Positions 34,420-46,624 of a stretch of DNA of 64,000 bases are shown piece after piece. Location: assembly GCF_020360975.1 (NCBI RefSeq), contig NW_025408671.1, forward strand, positions 4,650,001 through 4,714,000, read 5' to 3'. A program made the position numbers and the translations under genes. The notes beneath the pieces were generated by a model. That model searched no databases and had not been told where the DNA came from. It saw nothing but the letters and a program-made list of their open reading frames with translations. Position 1 is the stretch's first letter. Each line of letters opens with the position of its first letter. This DNA is from Hirsutella rhossiliensis. Lineage: Eukaryota; Ascomycota; Sordariomycetes; Hypocreales; Ophiocordycipitaceae.

Positions 34420-37400
34420 ATGGCCTCGTACGGGCACCGCCAGACGGCGCCTCAGGCAGGGCACAGACACGGCTCCCCTGCCATGGCGGCCCCGGGCGTC
34501 GCCGCTCCGCCGGGCACCTTTTCGCCGGGCACCAAGATCCAGGTGGGCAGCCACCTGGTCGTCATCCAGAAATACCTGTCCGAGGGCGGCTTCGCCCACG
34601 TCTACCTCGTCAAGATGCCCAAGCCCGTCGACGGCACCGACCTCGGCGTCCTCAAGCGCGTCGCCGTCCCCGACAAGGAAGCGCTGCGGAGCATGCGCAC
34701 CGAGGTCGAGACGATGAAGCGCCTCAAGGGCCACCGGCCCATTGTCACCTACATCGACTCCCACGCCTCCGAGATGCGCGGCGGCGGCTACGAAGTCTTC
34801 TTGCTCATGGAGTACTGCAATGGTGGCGGCCTCATCGACTTTATGAACACGCGCCTGCAGCACCGTCTGACGGAGCCCGAGATCCTCAACATCTTTGTCG
34901 ACATTGCAGAGGGCGTCGCCTGCATGCACTACCTCAAGCCCGCCCTCCTGCACAGGGACCTCAAGGTCGAAAACGTCCTCATCACCTCGCGCGGCTCCGC
35001 AAAACGCTTCAAGCTCTGCGACTTTGGCTCTGCCGCAGCCCCGCGGCCCGCGCCCACTACCGTCGTCGAGTGCCGCCTGATGGACGAGGACGTGCAGAGA
35101 CACACGACGCTGCAGTACCGAAGCCCAGAGATGATTGACGTCTACAGAAAACAGCCGCTCAACGAAAAATCCGACATTTGGGCCCTTGGTGTCCTGCTTT
35201 ATAAGCTTTGCTACTACACGACTCCCTTTGAAGACCAGGGCCAACTTGCCATCCTCAACGCCAGCTACCGCTATCCGAGCCATCCCGTCTTCTCGAACCG
35301 TATAAAGAAGCTCATCGGTTCGCCCGCCCATGCTCCTGCGCTGGCGCTTGGTTTGCTGACTTGTGCACGCAGCCTCTATGCTGAAAGAGAGCATAGAGGC
35401 TAGGCCGAATATATACCAGGTGTTGAAGGAAGCTTGCGCAATGCAGGGCAGAGAAGTGCCTGTAAAAGACGTGAGCTTGAGCTCCTGCAAGCCTAGCCAG
35501 TCGACGCAGACGCTGACAGCCACCGGGCAGATCTACGCAGGGAGGTCGCATACCGAATCCCGCCCCAACGACAAGGCGTCCGCAGAACGAAAAGCAAAGC
35601 CAGTCGTTGGCGCCGTCGTCTCTGCCCCCGTCGAAGAGAAGCCACGCATCCCTGACGTTGTGCCCATGCGGAGAGGCAGACCGTCCCCTCTGCCGGGGCC
35701 GACAAAGGCGTCAGAGGTACCCGGCTCGCCCGCCAAGCCAATCGCAGAAGGGGACCCCTTTGCGGCATTGGACTCCAAGAACGGCGTCAGCGTCGATGGC
35801 GATGAATTATCCTCGCGCTTCCCCACTCTCGATCAGTTCTCCTTGCTCCACGACCAGGGAGCCAAGTTCGATTTCGACTCGGCCATTGCGTCTCCCCCGC
35901 CAGAAGCTCCGGCCGTGAATCCGATTCCGAGGGTAGCGGCGAAGCTGGCTGATGCAGCTTTTGCGTCGCCCGAAACGAGTTCCGCAGACCCGATATTGTC
36001 GCCGGGAAAACGCGCTGTCCCATCTGCAGGGCCTGAACCAGCAGTCGCGCCGAGTCTGGCCATGCCTACGTCCGCGGCCTCGTCCGCCCAGCCCAAGACG
36101 GAGGGGGGCAAGGCACAATCCATCATCAGCCGCAACCCAGATCTCAAGGTAATCTCATCTCAGGCCAACTTGAAATATGTGTCCACCGGCACGATGACGG
36201 CGGAGATTACCCCTGAGCCGCTTGCAACAAGGGCCGTCCAGGGCACCGGACAGAGTCGCCCCGGAGGCGGCAAACATCCCTCTCTCCAACCCCGCTCGGG
36301 TTACGGGAGACGGCCGTCATTATCGTCCCGACCGTCGCTCGAGGACAACCGGGCCATTGCATCGGCAGACGCTATAGAGCGCACCGGATCGCTGCCTAGT
36401 CGGCCGCGGCCCGCGAGCACGGCCTTTGAATCAAGCACTTTGGAGTTTCTGCGCGAGAAAGAGTCCTCCACGGCACATGGCCGACCTGCTCGTCCGCTGT
36501 CTCGAGGCTCGCAGCCTAGGTCGTCGTCGAGCCTGAATGCCACGGCGCGTGATGACAGCATACAAATATCGAACGTTGTCGACCGCTTGATCGACATGGA
36601 CGACTCCGACTCGGATACGTCGCCGAGGCTGAACGTCGCCAAAAGATCTGTCGTATCCCAGGCTTCTGGGTCAAGAAACAAGCTTGCGGGCAAGTTTGGA
36701 GACGCCTTTAAACGATTTGAGGGCACCGCCGCGCCGGAAATTCCGGCCACCGCAGCCACTCCTCCACCTCTGAAGGGCGTGGCTCACCACGAGCTTACCC
36801 CGATCGCAGGGTCGGAGGCAACGGATGGCCGAAGCGACGACGGGTTGACGGATCTGAATAGCGACAACGCGACGCCGGAAATGAGACGGGAGATTGAGCG
36901 ACGTCAGCTTCAGGAGGAGGAGGAGCGTGTAGCCGCAGCGCAGGCGGAGTACAGGAAACGGTTAACCAGCGAAGGCGCAAGTCAACGACCCGTCCCGGGA
37001 CCGAAGAAAGTGGGCATCGTGCCCAAGTCGGCGAATATCCAGAGCCGGGTCCGGAGCTTGCTGGAGGAAGAGCAACGGCCGTCGCAGGTCCAGAGAACTG
37101 CAGAGGGATACGGGAAGTACTCGGATGCTGCAACGGCGGCCAGCAAGCCGGAAAATGATAAGGCGCTGCCCTCGATACCGCGGAAGCCGCCTGCCGCGCC
37201 CAGATCAAGAGCTGAACCGACGGCGTCCCCAGCGGAGAGGGTGACCGGGACGTCAACTGGACATATGGCGATTGCTTCGAAGCCCACGGGCAGCAGGCCG
37301 GCGGCGCCGAAGAAGCCCGTCCACCTCAACAGCCTGCCGACCGGGGCGCGCCCGCCGTCGCCGGCCAAGCGGAGCCAGCCCACGGAGACGGAGCGGCTGA

Positions 37401-37552
37401 TTGCGGCGGAGCTCCCGGGCCAGCCGCTGCTGGAAATGTCGGCGCAGGAGAAGGATGACTACATCAAGGACTTTACCAAGCGGTTCCCCAGCCTTAGCTC
37501 AATGGAGCTTGAGGCTGCCATGAGCCGCGGGGGCGGAGCGGTCGGGCAGTGA
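34420..37552 (+). CDS. Ark1/Prk1-family serine/threonine kinase (actin patch, endocytosis)
   Basis: The kinase domain spans residues 40-315, with a loop LSEGGFAHVYLVKM, an ATP lysine in GVLKRV (K79), HRDLKVEN at 178 onward, DFG at 201-203 and SPE at 235-237, so it looks active. YLVKM and the KPALLHRDLKVENVLI and TTLQYRSPEMIDVY blocks are characteristic of the NAK/Ark1-Prk1 group, which phosphorylates endocytic coat proteins and controls actin patches. The C-terminal 700 residues are Ser/Pro/Ala-rich and disordered, with a coiled segment (EIERRQLQEEEERVAAAQAE), and end in a short conserved tail (DDYIKDFTKRFPSLSSMELE). Two exons, 34420-35317 and 35373-37552, with a 55-bp intron inside the kinase C-lobe, give 1,025 residues. 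Confidence 0.93.
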
Positions 37553-38440
37553 GCGAGGGACTTGTTTCTATATACACCCGGCGGGGGCGATTTTGACGAT
37601 TTACATGTGGCCATTGGAGTGGGTAGAATCGAGACGAAAAGACGTATGTAGACTGGGGGTCCAGGGGGGAATGCGCACTTGGCTCTCTCGCTCCGGCGAC
37701 GGCGGGTACTCCGGGTGAGCCCTGCCGGTGAGCCAGGCGTCTCAGCGTGATGGCCCTTGAGTGCTCCTATTCCCAGTGACCAGTCACCCACGATGCCTGG
37801 CGAAGCAGCAACAGGGTTGTCAAATCTGCACAGTCGAGCGCAAACAACACAACACCAATCTCCTAGAGGCAGGGATGGATGCTGCAATCACGCCTCAAGG
37901 GGGGCCATGAGGATGTCTATGGGAACACCAGTGGTGTACGAGACGAGGTCTGCCTCGAGCAAGGAGAGGCTCTGTCGTTGGATGCACCAGTGTTCCAGGC
38001 GCCGGAAATGGTAGGAAATGCTCATCGAAGCCCTTTGCAGCGAATCGTGAAATTATGGCTCGAGGGCTCAAACGGAGCTTCGTTGAAGCAGGACGGTCGG
38101 TACACAAAGGCTCTCTAATGCCCAACAAGCCATGGAGATATGCGAACGTCTGCAGCTCATCCAAGCTCACGCATGGATTGCCCCCGAGTTTGAGTGGAAA
38201 CTCACGGGCACCAGATGCCTCGAGGCTGTTCTGCGGTCTTTTGGGGCGTAAGATGCCACGGGTCGGACTGGATAAATAACACCTTGGACCGGCAAGCGGA
38301 ACCACTTGCCGCCGCCTTGGCCCTCCTTATCTTATCTCGCGGCGCGGTCCCACTTTTCTTTTTTCTCAACACCGCGGTCAATCGCACAAGGGCGCCGCTT
38401 GGGTTCTCCTCCCTCACATTTCTTTGAACCCTCGCCTGAA
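37553..38440. other. Intergenic region
   Basis: Between the kinase gene and MAK11, both on the plus strand. Short frames only and no recognisable RNA gene. Confidence 0.45.
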
Positions 38441-39788
38441 ATGGCCAAGCGAAAGAGACAAGCTGCCGCGGCCGCCGAGGCGGTGGCAGAGGTGAAGCCG
38501 AGCAAGAAAACAAAGCCAACGAGCCAAGCGAAGCCCGTCGAGAGAACAAAGGCAAGCAGCGAAGCAAAGGCAGGCCAGAAGACAACAAGAAGCAGCGAAA
38601 GCAAGGCAAACGCAGCGACCGAGACGATACAGATTGTAGCCGGGTCCTACGACCAGGTTCTGCACGGCTTCACAGCAACCATCGGGCCCGGCACGGACAA
38701 GGTCGAGTTTGCCGACACCTTCTTGTTCAACGCTCACGCCTCGGCGATTCGCTGCGTCGCCGTGTCGCCCCCCTCGGCGCCGGTGCCCGGGCAGACGCAA
38801 AAGGTGCTACTCGCGTCCGGCAGCACTGACGAGCGCATCAACATCTACAATCTGTCGGCGCACCCGCCAAGCAAGAAGAAGCAGGACCTGCTGTCCAAGG
38901 TGGCGCCGCGGCCGATACTGGAGAATGCCAAGAACCGCGAGCTGGGGACGCTGCTGCACCACGCGTCGACGGTGACGGCGCTGCGGTTCCCCACGCGGTC
39001 CAAGCTGCTGACGGCCAGCGAGGACTCGACCATTGCCGTGGCGCGGACGCGCGACTGGTCAGTGCTGAGCACCATCAAGGCGCCCATCCCCAAGGCGCAG
39101 GGCCGGCCGAGCGGGGACACGGCGCCGTTTGGCGGAACGCCATCCGGGGTCAACGACTTTGCCATCCACCCGAGCATGAAGGTCATGATTAGCGTCAGCA
39201 AGGGCGAGCGGTGCATGAGGCTGTGGAACCTGGTGACGGGCAAGAAGGCCGGGGTACTCAACATGAGTCGGGACATGCTGCACGAGATTGGCGAGGGCAA
39301 GCACTCGACGGGCGAGGGGCGCCGGGTCGTGTGGGGCAGCGCCGACGGGGCCGACGAGTTTGCCGTCGGGTTCGAGCGCGACGTCGTCGTCTTCGGCATG
39401 GACAGCGTGCCCAAGTGCCGCGTCCTGGGTGCCGGCGCGCGCACAAAGGTACACCAGGTCAGCTACGTGACGGTGGACGAGGCGGCGGGGCTGTCGCTGC
39501 TGGTCGTGTCGACCGAGGACGGGCGCGTTTGCTTCTTCTCGACGCGGGCCGACGACGTGTCGAGCCAGGACGAAGCTGGCTCGGGCGTGCTGAGGGCCGC
39601 CAAGCTGGTGGGCTACGTCGGGGGCCGGGAGGCAGGGATTACGGGGCGGATCAAGGACTTTGCCGCGGTGCGCGGCGAGGGTGACGACGGCGGGCGGGTG
39701 CTTTACGTGGCGGGCGCGGGCAGCGAGGGCAAGGTCCGGCTGTGGAGGATCGGGGCCGAGGAGCTGGCGGAGGGCGTCGGGGGGGCGA

Positions 39789-39821
<33 letters not shown>

Positions 39822-39927
39822 CGGTGGGGAGGCTGCTGGGGACGTACGAGACGCAGAACCGCGTCACCTGCATGGCGGCGTTTATGATGATTGCGCGGCC
39901 CGAGGGGACGGAGGGGAGCGAGGAGGA

Positions 39928-39963
<36 letters not shown>

Positions 39964-39982
39964 TGAGGATGATGAGTATTGA
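38441..39982 (+). CDS. WD40 protein Mak11 (60S ribosome biogenesis)
   Basis: Nucleolar WD-repeat protein, relative of mammalian PAK1IP1, needed for early assembly of the large ribosomal subunit. A single exon of 513 residues. A basic Lys/Ala N-terminus (KRKRQAAAAAEAV onward) suits nuclear import. The repeats begin at about residue 65 (IVAGSYDQVLHGFTA), with LFNAHASAIRCVAV, LLASGSTDERINIYNL, LLHHASTVTALRF, LLTASEDSTIAVARTRDW and ISVSKGERCMRLWNLVTGKK; the last block is the Mak11 signature. The C-terminus has two simple-sequence runs, Glu-Gln and then Asp-Glu, from GAGCAG and GACGAG repeats that may vary in length between strains. The start is the first ATG after the pyrimidine-rich leader. Confidence 0.93.
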
Positions 39983-40822
39983 TGTGTCGTGATGGTCTGT
40001 CCATGGACGGGGGTCGGCGTCCACGCTGGGCTGTTATCTTTACCTGTGCCCGGAGTACATCTACCTATAGGCAGGCAAGCAACGCCCTTGCTGCCGTACA
40101 GTACAATGGAAATTGCGTCTGATGGCTCCCTTGGCTTGTCTCGACTTGACGCCCTTTGGGTACACGAACACGAGGGCGGCGAGACACACTCACCTGTTAC
40201 CTGCCCGATTGGAAGAGTGTACAGTACTTTGCAGGCACGGAGGGCGAATGAAATAGCCTTTCAGCGTGCGAGCAGAGAGTGTGATTGCTGCAACGACGGG
40301 ATGCATGCCAAGTGGCGCTGCGGTGTCCAGCGTGGGGCTGGGCGTCTCCCCCGGGGCCCGTGATCCTCTGGGATGCGGAGAGGGTCGAGGCTGCTGGCCG
40401 GCCGTGCGGCAGAAGAGATTCTCGGCCCTATGCACCTACAGGCTCTCCACTTTCTGGGTGCTGGCTGGGCAGACCCGCGTGTCGGATAGTCTGCCCCTTC
40501 AATCTCTCAGTCTTTTCAACAGCCTATCTCTTCGAGTGCCAAGAAACAGGCTGCTGTTACTATATGCGATACCCAGGCAGATGTCCTATAAACCTAGCAT
40601 GCGCATTAATCAATCCCAGTTTCCTGGCTACCGCATTAATACCGCATCTATGGCATGAACTGTCATCTCTTCAGTTGTATGTTACTGCTCCTCTTCGGTT
40701 TTCTATTAGGCCGAATCTCTCCCTTGGTACTTGGTTTTTATGTATAGCCAGATAGGTAGCACCTAAATAGGAGGAGAAGTCAGAGCTTCTATCGGCCCCC
40801 AAAAAGAACAAATCTATAATTA
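39983..40822. other. Intergenic region becoming AT-richer
   Basis: Downstream flank of MAK11. From about 40,500 the sequence is visibly poorer in G and C than its surroundings. No gene is recognised. Confidence 0.45.
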
Positions 40823-40946
40823 CTCTTTCAACTTCTGGTAGAGTTGCCACTACCAAGATCTACAATCTTTCAACTTCTGTTACAGTTCCCACTACCAAAA
40901 TCTACACTCTTTCAACTTACGTTACAGTTCCCACTACGGCACTGTC
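40823..40946 (+). repeat. Three tandem copies of a 42-bp unit
   Basis: Copies start at 40823, 40865 and 40907. The shared core is tctttcaactt followed by a few variable bases, then agttcccactacc, with mostly single-base differences. The last copy ends about 30 bp before the start codon of the small secreted-protein candidate, so the array lies in its promoter or leader. Confidence 0.9.
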
Positions 40947-40977
40947 GCATTCATTAAGCCACCACAGCACCAGTACC

Positions 40978-41373
40978 ATGCTTGCCCTATCGTTACTGCT
41001 TGGTGCCGCGGGGGTCAACGCGATCCTCGGCAAGGGTCTTTCAACTGTCTGGTTCTCCGATAGCATATACTTCTGTGTCGACGGCTGTCTCTTCGGAGGT
41101 GGCTTCTTTGAGGAAACCGGAGCTTGGTGCCGGGCAGAAGAAATGGTTATCGATGTGAAAAAAGATGATCCCAACAAAGATAGGCGGTATTACAACTGTC
41201 CAGGAGCGGTCAATTTGACTACATGGGAAGAGCGCAAGCCTGAGGACGGAGAATACCTCCCAAAGTGCGATATTCTGACTGTAACAATAATCGGCCAAGT
41301 CGACTGTATTCTTCTAAGGAGAAGAATACAAAGACTGCGGAGGAGGGTGCACGGTGGTCCGAATTGGAATTGA
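40978..41373 (+). CDS. Small secreted cysteine-containing protein (effector-like candidate)
   Basis: Begins with a clear signal peptide (MLALSLLLGAAGVNA) followed by a mature part with cysteines in CVDGC, a WCRAEE context, YYNCPGA and KCDIL. No known domain is recognised. The 3' end is uncertain. The simple frame ends at 41373 in an Arg-rich tail, but two other frames just downstream look more protein-like: one contains DCGGGCTVV and WSNTPTGCHPDPG, the other a Pro/Thr-rich linker ending at 41456. A 39-bp GT..AG intron at 41279 would reach the second; neither choice is secure, and an indel is possible. The AT-richer setting and small size resemble fungal effector genes. Confidence 0.5.
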   Translation: MLALSLLLGAAGVNAILGKGLSTVWFSDSIYFCVDGCLFGGGFFEETGAWCRAEEMVIDVKKDDPNKDRRYYNCPGAVNLTTWEERKPEDGEYLPKCDILTVTIIGQVDCILLRRRIQRLRRRVHGGPNWN

Positions 41374-42135
41374 TCCTCAATTCGACTGGTCCAACACCCC
41401 CACCGGCTGCCACCCCGACCCCGGCAGGGTCCGATGGACCCGACAGCGACTGCTAGGTTTGGGACCAGAGCGTGGCTGGTGTGCGTTATTCAAAGGGAGG
41501 TCATTCTTTAATCAGGGCTTACGTTTTTGGCTTTCTATCCTCGGAGTCTAAGGGATTTTCCGGTCCTCTATCGGATCCCGTGGTCCGCTGGACTTGCACG
41601 CAGCTGCGAGTCGGACATTAATCTACCATATCTCCAGTAGCAACGGGGCCAGATTGGTCTTCAGTTTAAAATGTAATCAAAAAGCGACTCCAAACTCTAG
41701 CGGCGCGTCGCATCGTACGTATCCGTACTGTACAGTAATTACCTAGCGCTTTTGATGCTGGCTCCCCTCCACATCTCCCTCCTTATTAATACTCCGCAAA
41801 GCTCCGATGAGTATTAATAGTCTGCGTGGTTTTGTTAGGTGGGTGGGTGGGTGAGTGGGGATAGTGATCTGCACTACAGGCACAGACACGATGACACGCT
41901 TGGCCACCATGTGGTAGTACTACAGTAGTTACTACGTACAGTATACAGTAATTACTACTACTTACTAGGTAGGTGTCCGGTGCTCAACCCCCCCCAGCGC
42001 GACGCTTCGGCAGGCACCTCACCTCATCGAACCATGAAAAGTCCAGGTCCCATGACCGTCGTCTGATTCCCGCCACCACCCAGCGTGCAAAAACGGCCCC
42101 ACGGGATGCACGGCTGAGCGGGGGGAAAACGTCGT

Positions 42136-42178
42136 ATGTGTGTGTGTATGTATGTGTATGTGTGTGTGTGTGTGTGTG
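42136..42178 (+). repeat. (TG)n microsatellite
   Basis: A TG run with a few TATG interruptions. Confidence 0.95.
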
Positions 42179-42453
42179 CACACACGACAACATGCGCCCG
42201 CTGCTGGCATGCAGACCCCGTGTGCCAATCATCCGCCCATCCAAAAGCACTGGCCCAGCCCTTCGAGGCACGTCCGTCTCTCCGTCAGTCGCCCACTGCC
42301 TCTTTTTCGTCGGCCTCGCCACCCCGTCCGTCTGCTCGCGTCGCGTCACATGCCTGCCTCCATCCTCGTCCTTCGGCAGACGGGGCAAAGGAGAGGGACT
42401 CTCTCCCGCCATCACACATTACTGTTACTGTCCATGCAGAAACCTACATGCTT

Positions 42454-42454
<1 letters not shown>

Positions 42455-42486
<32 letters not shown>
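42455..42486 (+). repeat. (CA)n microsatellite
   Basis: An uninterrupted CA run of about 32 bases, complementary to the TG run 280 bp upstream. Confidence 0.95.
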
Positions 42487-42487
<1 letters not shown>

Positions 42488-43116
42488 CCTATTACACTGG
42501 CTGCGCTCCCCGACCGCCTGCCGCATCGTATCGTGCCGCACATCGCGCACCCATGTCCCGGGGGCGGGAAACGGATGGCGTCTCCTCCTTTAGCCGCGCA
42601 ACAGACCCCCTCCCATCCTCAATCAAATAGAAGAAAAAACCAAGGGTTCAGCAGCAGCAAGACACGGCTGGCTGCTCCATTGGCCCGGTCGAGGCACACA
42701 AGTGAGACGGGCCATCGCTCAAGCATGTGAAAGCCGTGGCGCCAAAGGAGGAAAAACACGATCCAATGCACCCCACCTTATGCAATCATCCCCCAGAATC
42801 CCCCGGCTGCACACCCGCACCCCACGACCCCTTGGCATCTTTGCTCTTCGTCTTCCTCTTATAAGACATCCTGTCCCTTGCACCGGCCGTCAAAGCCACG
42901 TCTCGAACAGTCCAGCCGTCCAGCGCAGCCGACCCTCACTCCCGCAGCCGCCCTCGCAAGCCGTCTCGCCCAATTCCTCCCTTCCGGGCCGACCGGCCGC
43001 GCCGTCTTCCCCCTTCTCCACGCTCCATCCTCGGCCAGCTGCTCACACGTCGGCCACATCGCCACTCGGCCACCAGAGACGGCCACCAGAGACGACCGCC
43101 AGAGACGACCGCCAGC

Positions 43117-44386
43117 ATGGACGACGACAGCCCCCCAATCGCCCGCCCTGTTCCTCGACGACCCTTCACCATCAACCTCATGAGCGTCACGCCTCCCTAC
43201 GACGACGACCACGACGCCCCGGGATCCATCCTGGGCCCGGGCCAACAAGATACCTCGTCCGCCCCCCGATACCTCGACGCCAGCTTCACCCCCACAGATG
43301 CCGCCTCGCTGAGCAGGCCCCAGTCCATCATGAACCTCACCTCGTCCACCCTCATGGGCATCTTCTCAGAGGCCGCCTCCAGCCGCGACCGCGCCTTTGT
43401 CGATCGCGACGACCCCGACACCCCTTGGGGGACCGGCGCCCGCACCCCCATCAAGCGCCCCAGCGTCGACGATGCCACTTACGAGCTGATGCGCAACCGC
43501 TCGCATCTCCCCCGGCGCCACTCCTCCTACAGACCTGTCGAAACGACTCGGCCTCCCTCAAGGGCCGCCGTTGCCCTTTCGCGCGCCTTTCGCGCCTTGC
43601 TGCTCTTCCTCCTCGGCGTCGGTTACGGCGTGCTCGTCACGCGACTTCACAACGAACAGCAGTACCTCGCCGACCTGACCGAGGGCATCATGAAGCCCGG
43701 CGCCAGCTGGAAGTACCTCGCCTTCTGGGGGGTAGCCGGCGTTGTCCTGGGCTCACTGCTCCCGTGGGTTGACAGGCGGTGGGAAACTGCATTCGGGAGT
43801 GAAGCTGACGATGCTGTCGGTGACAACGGCGAGGCTACGCGCACTGGCCAGAGGCCCGGCACCGACTGGGCCCTCGTGATGCGGGCCATCGGCGCCTTTG
43901 TCGGCATCATCTTTGCCATTGTAAGAATCCCTTGCACGTCATCGTCCCGCGAGGCAAACCACAAGACTGACGCCTCACCTCGCGCAGCGCAAACTGGCGT
44001 GGGCCTCTACCCTGCAGCTCTCGGCCACGCTTGCCCTCGTCAACCCGCTCCTGTGGTGGCTCATCGACCGCAGCAAGCCCGGCTTCCTGCTCTCGGCTTG
44101 CGTCGGCCTGACCGGGTCAATGCTTCTGCTCGGTGTAAACCCGGACATGATGCCGGCACCGTCCAGGTCGCCGTCGGCCACGGCCGCTCACAACTTTTCC
44201 TCGTCGGCGGCGAGCCGGGTGCCACCCCCCGTCTTGGGAGGGCTGGCGAGCCAGGAGACGGTCGAGACGGGCGTGTGGATGCTGAGCGTGCTGTTTTGCA
44301 GCTGCGTGTGCTTTGGAAACATTGGACGACGTTTAGCGTGGAGTAGAAAAGCAGGGGCCAGGGGTCGTTGGGGAGGCGTGCGCTAA
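43117..44386 (+). CDS. Insig-domain ER membrane protein
   Basis: Fungal relatives of Insig bind HMG-CoA reductase in the ER and tune sterol synthesis. Two exons, 43117-43920 and 43988-44386, phase 0, encode 400 residues. The N-terminal 140 or so residues are cytosolic and Pro/Ser-rich, with phosphorylatable RRHSS and the conserved QSIMNLTSSTLMGIFSEAAS. Membrane helices follow at about 150-172 (AFRALLLFLLGVGYGVLVTR) and then FWGVAGVVLGSLLPWVDRR, VMRAIGAFVGIIFAI, STLQLSATLALVNPLLWWLI, GFLLSACVGLTGSMLLL and a last helix near the C-terminus. The order and the LPWVDRRW and NPLLWWLIDRS motifs match fungal Insig proteins. Several alternative methionines lie near the start; the first is used here. 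Confidence 0.88.
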
Positions 44387-46624
44387 AGCAATCCTGCGCT
44401 CTCTCTGTATTATCTTGATGCTCCCCGTTGATGAGAATGTACGGCTTGGTGTTGGCGACGATGCGCCGAACCCAAGGTTTCGGAAAGGTCGGCTGGTGTT
44501 AGCGAGCCAGGGGCAAAATGATGCCGCGGTTTTCAGATGGCGCTTGGCACATGCATTCCAGACGACGCTGTGGTGTCCATTATTAGCACTTCTGCCCTTT
44601 GCCCCCTTGGGCAAGCAGCCATTGCGACGAACATAGCGATGCAAGGAGGCAACGCCACGAGGCGCCAGAGACTGCATGTATAGAACGGGCTGCTGCACCT
44701 CGGCGATGGGTTGGTGGTATAGGAGTCCGAGAGCAGCGATGGTTTCCCCATTAGTCCAAGTTTCAGCTAGGCTGGGGAGTTGCTCGTGGACAGGTGAGGC
44801 TGGGCCCCGACGGTCCGGTGGTGGACGCGTGGGAGAACGTGGGACAGCGCAGGACAGCACATAGTGCGGTTGGAGCGAGCTGAGGATAGCGTCGGCAGTG
44901 GCCTTGGGGAGGCTGGCGCCGCCATGCGGGTCTTCGGAGGGCGAGGCCCGCCTGGTAGGTGTAGCTGCTCGAGCTATCCATCCATCACGAGAGGTATGGG
45001 AAGAGGTGTCTGCGCAATCGCGAGACGGAGGCGAGTGCATGCGGCGACGAGTCGAGGGATGACTGACGCAACGACTCTCGGCTGGCGGCGCTTGGCGAGC
45101 GGGCGGGTCTCGTTGATGGGAGACTTGGGAGTCATGACGTACAACTGCCGGGGATCGCTGCCGGGGATCGCTGCCGGGGATCGCTGCCGGCGGTGGGAGA
45201 TCGCTCTTGAGCAGACGGCAGACGGGCGGACTCGCACGGAGAGGGACCGAACTGGGCTGCATGTAATTAATAATGTACAGAGAAGGGCATGTTCACGCCA
45301 AGCTTCAAAGCATCCACGGGTATGAAGAGCTTTTTTTCCTTGGAGCCAGAGCCAGTGGACGGATGCGCTGAGATGAGAAGAAGCAGCAGCAGGAGCCTGC
45401 TTCATCTTGCTTTCTGGGCAGGCAGGCAGGCAGGCAGGCGCCCCCCAAAGCCTCCCGTACCGGCAAGGCTTCTTCTACATGTACTGTACCTTCAACCTTG
45501 CAAGTACAATTGTTACATGCATGCAGCTGGTTCTTGAGCCTCGCATTCCACGGCGAGAGGGCCACGGCGGAGAGGGCCACGACGGTTCGGCACATTGCAT
45601 CCATGCACGAATACACCCGGTGCGCGGGAGACGACGCTCGATTGCATCGGCCACCACCACCGATGGCATCCATCCACCACCCAAAATGGCGTCGTCATGA
45701 GGGGAGGGGGATGATGGGGGACAACCAAGCAGGCCGCATAGCAGGAGCCGCCGCTGGCCCTGCCGGCTAGCCGCCTGGCTCGGCGCCCCGGCGCCCGAGT
45801 GTATGACGATGTCTCGCTCTCTACTCCGTAGGTACCTGGACATGGAAAAAAAAGATACATTGGCGAGAGAACAGGCGAGCCAAAAAGACGCCAACGGTTC
45901 CTCCTCTTTACCTCGCATCCGATACCCACAAATCCCCACTACAGGACAACCGTCAGCCCAACGCCCTGCAGCCAAGAGGCAAAGACTCTCGACCCTCGAC
46001 CTCGTCCGACCTCGTCGTCATTGCTGTACTTGTTCAGCAGCCGGCATTCTCTGGCAAGCCGACACGGTTATCGCTGATTGAAGTCGCCGAACCAACATCT
46101 CTTATCTCTTTTTCCTCCCTGTATTTGCAGGTACGGAGCTGCAAGCACCGCTGGGGTAAGTCCCGAGTTTCCACCGGCAGAGGGACTGATGACGGGCTTT
46201 GCCTGCCTGCCTGCCTGCCCCTACGCTATTCGACTCGACTCCCTCCCGTCTGTATCCAGCTGATTGCATCTCTTACTCCAACTCTACTCTTATCCTTGCG
46301 CTCTCTTTGCAGAGGCCCCTTCTTTTCTTTTCCTCGCCGCTCCTCTCTCCCTCTCCCTATTCTTCATCAACCTTGCTCTTCTTTTTCTCCCGCAACCAGT
46401 CGAGTCCTTGGCCGGTTCCTGCGGACCGACGACGCATCAGACCATATATCCTACGTCGTCGGCACTCATCCGCCCATGACAGCGGTAGGCGGCAACCCTC
46501 CAATCCCCTTCTCCAAACAGACACAGGCGAGCAGTCCCCCGAGACCTGACACCGGGACACGGCAACGCACATCTCTGCCTAGCCAGGTCCCGTGCTAGGC
46601 AAGTGTGGGTGAGCGCACTCGTTC
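44387..46624. other. Long intergenic region with simple repeats
   Basis: About 2.2 kb between Insig and the RING/LON gene. Contains the 13-bp tandem repeat listed below, a ggca run at about 45417-45440, and pyrimidine-rich sequence before the next start. Frames here have no protein-like composition. Confidence 0.45.
45146..45190 (+). repeat. 13-bp tandem repeat, 3.4 copies
   Basis: Perfect unit tgccggggatcgc repeated three times plus six bases. Confidence 0.95.

Larger units (their letters stand above)
41457..43116. other. Intergenic region with TAC/GTA-rich patch and CA repeats
   Basis: Includes a dense patch of tactac, gtagta and tacagta motifs at about 41910-41975 and the two dinucleotide arrays listed separately. 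The last 250 bp are the C-rich leader of the Insig gene. No gene is recognised. Confidence 0.5.

Noticed and set aside
34051..35523. 490-codon minus-strand frame
   Set aside because: Opposite the Ark1-type kinase exon; Val/Leu/Asp-rich mirror translation without any family match.
37895..38305. 136-codon minus-strand frame between the kinase gene and MAK11
   Set aside because: No homologous look, no splice support, and it lies in a likely promoter.
44864..45325. 153-codon plus-strand frame after the Insig gene
   Set aside because: Arg/Gly-rich, spans the 13-bp tandem repeat, and has no domain or signal.
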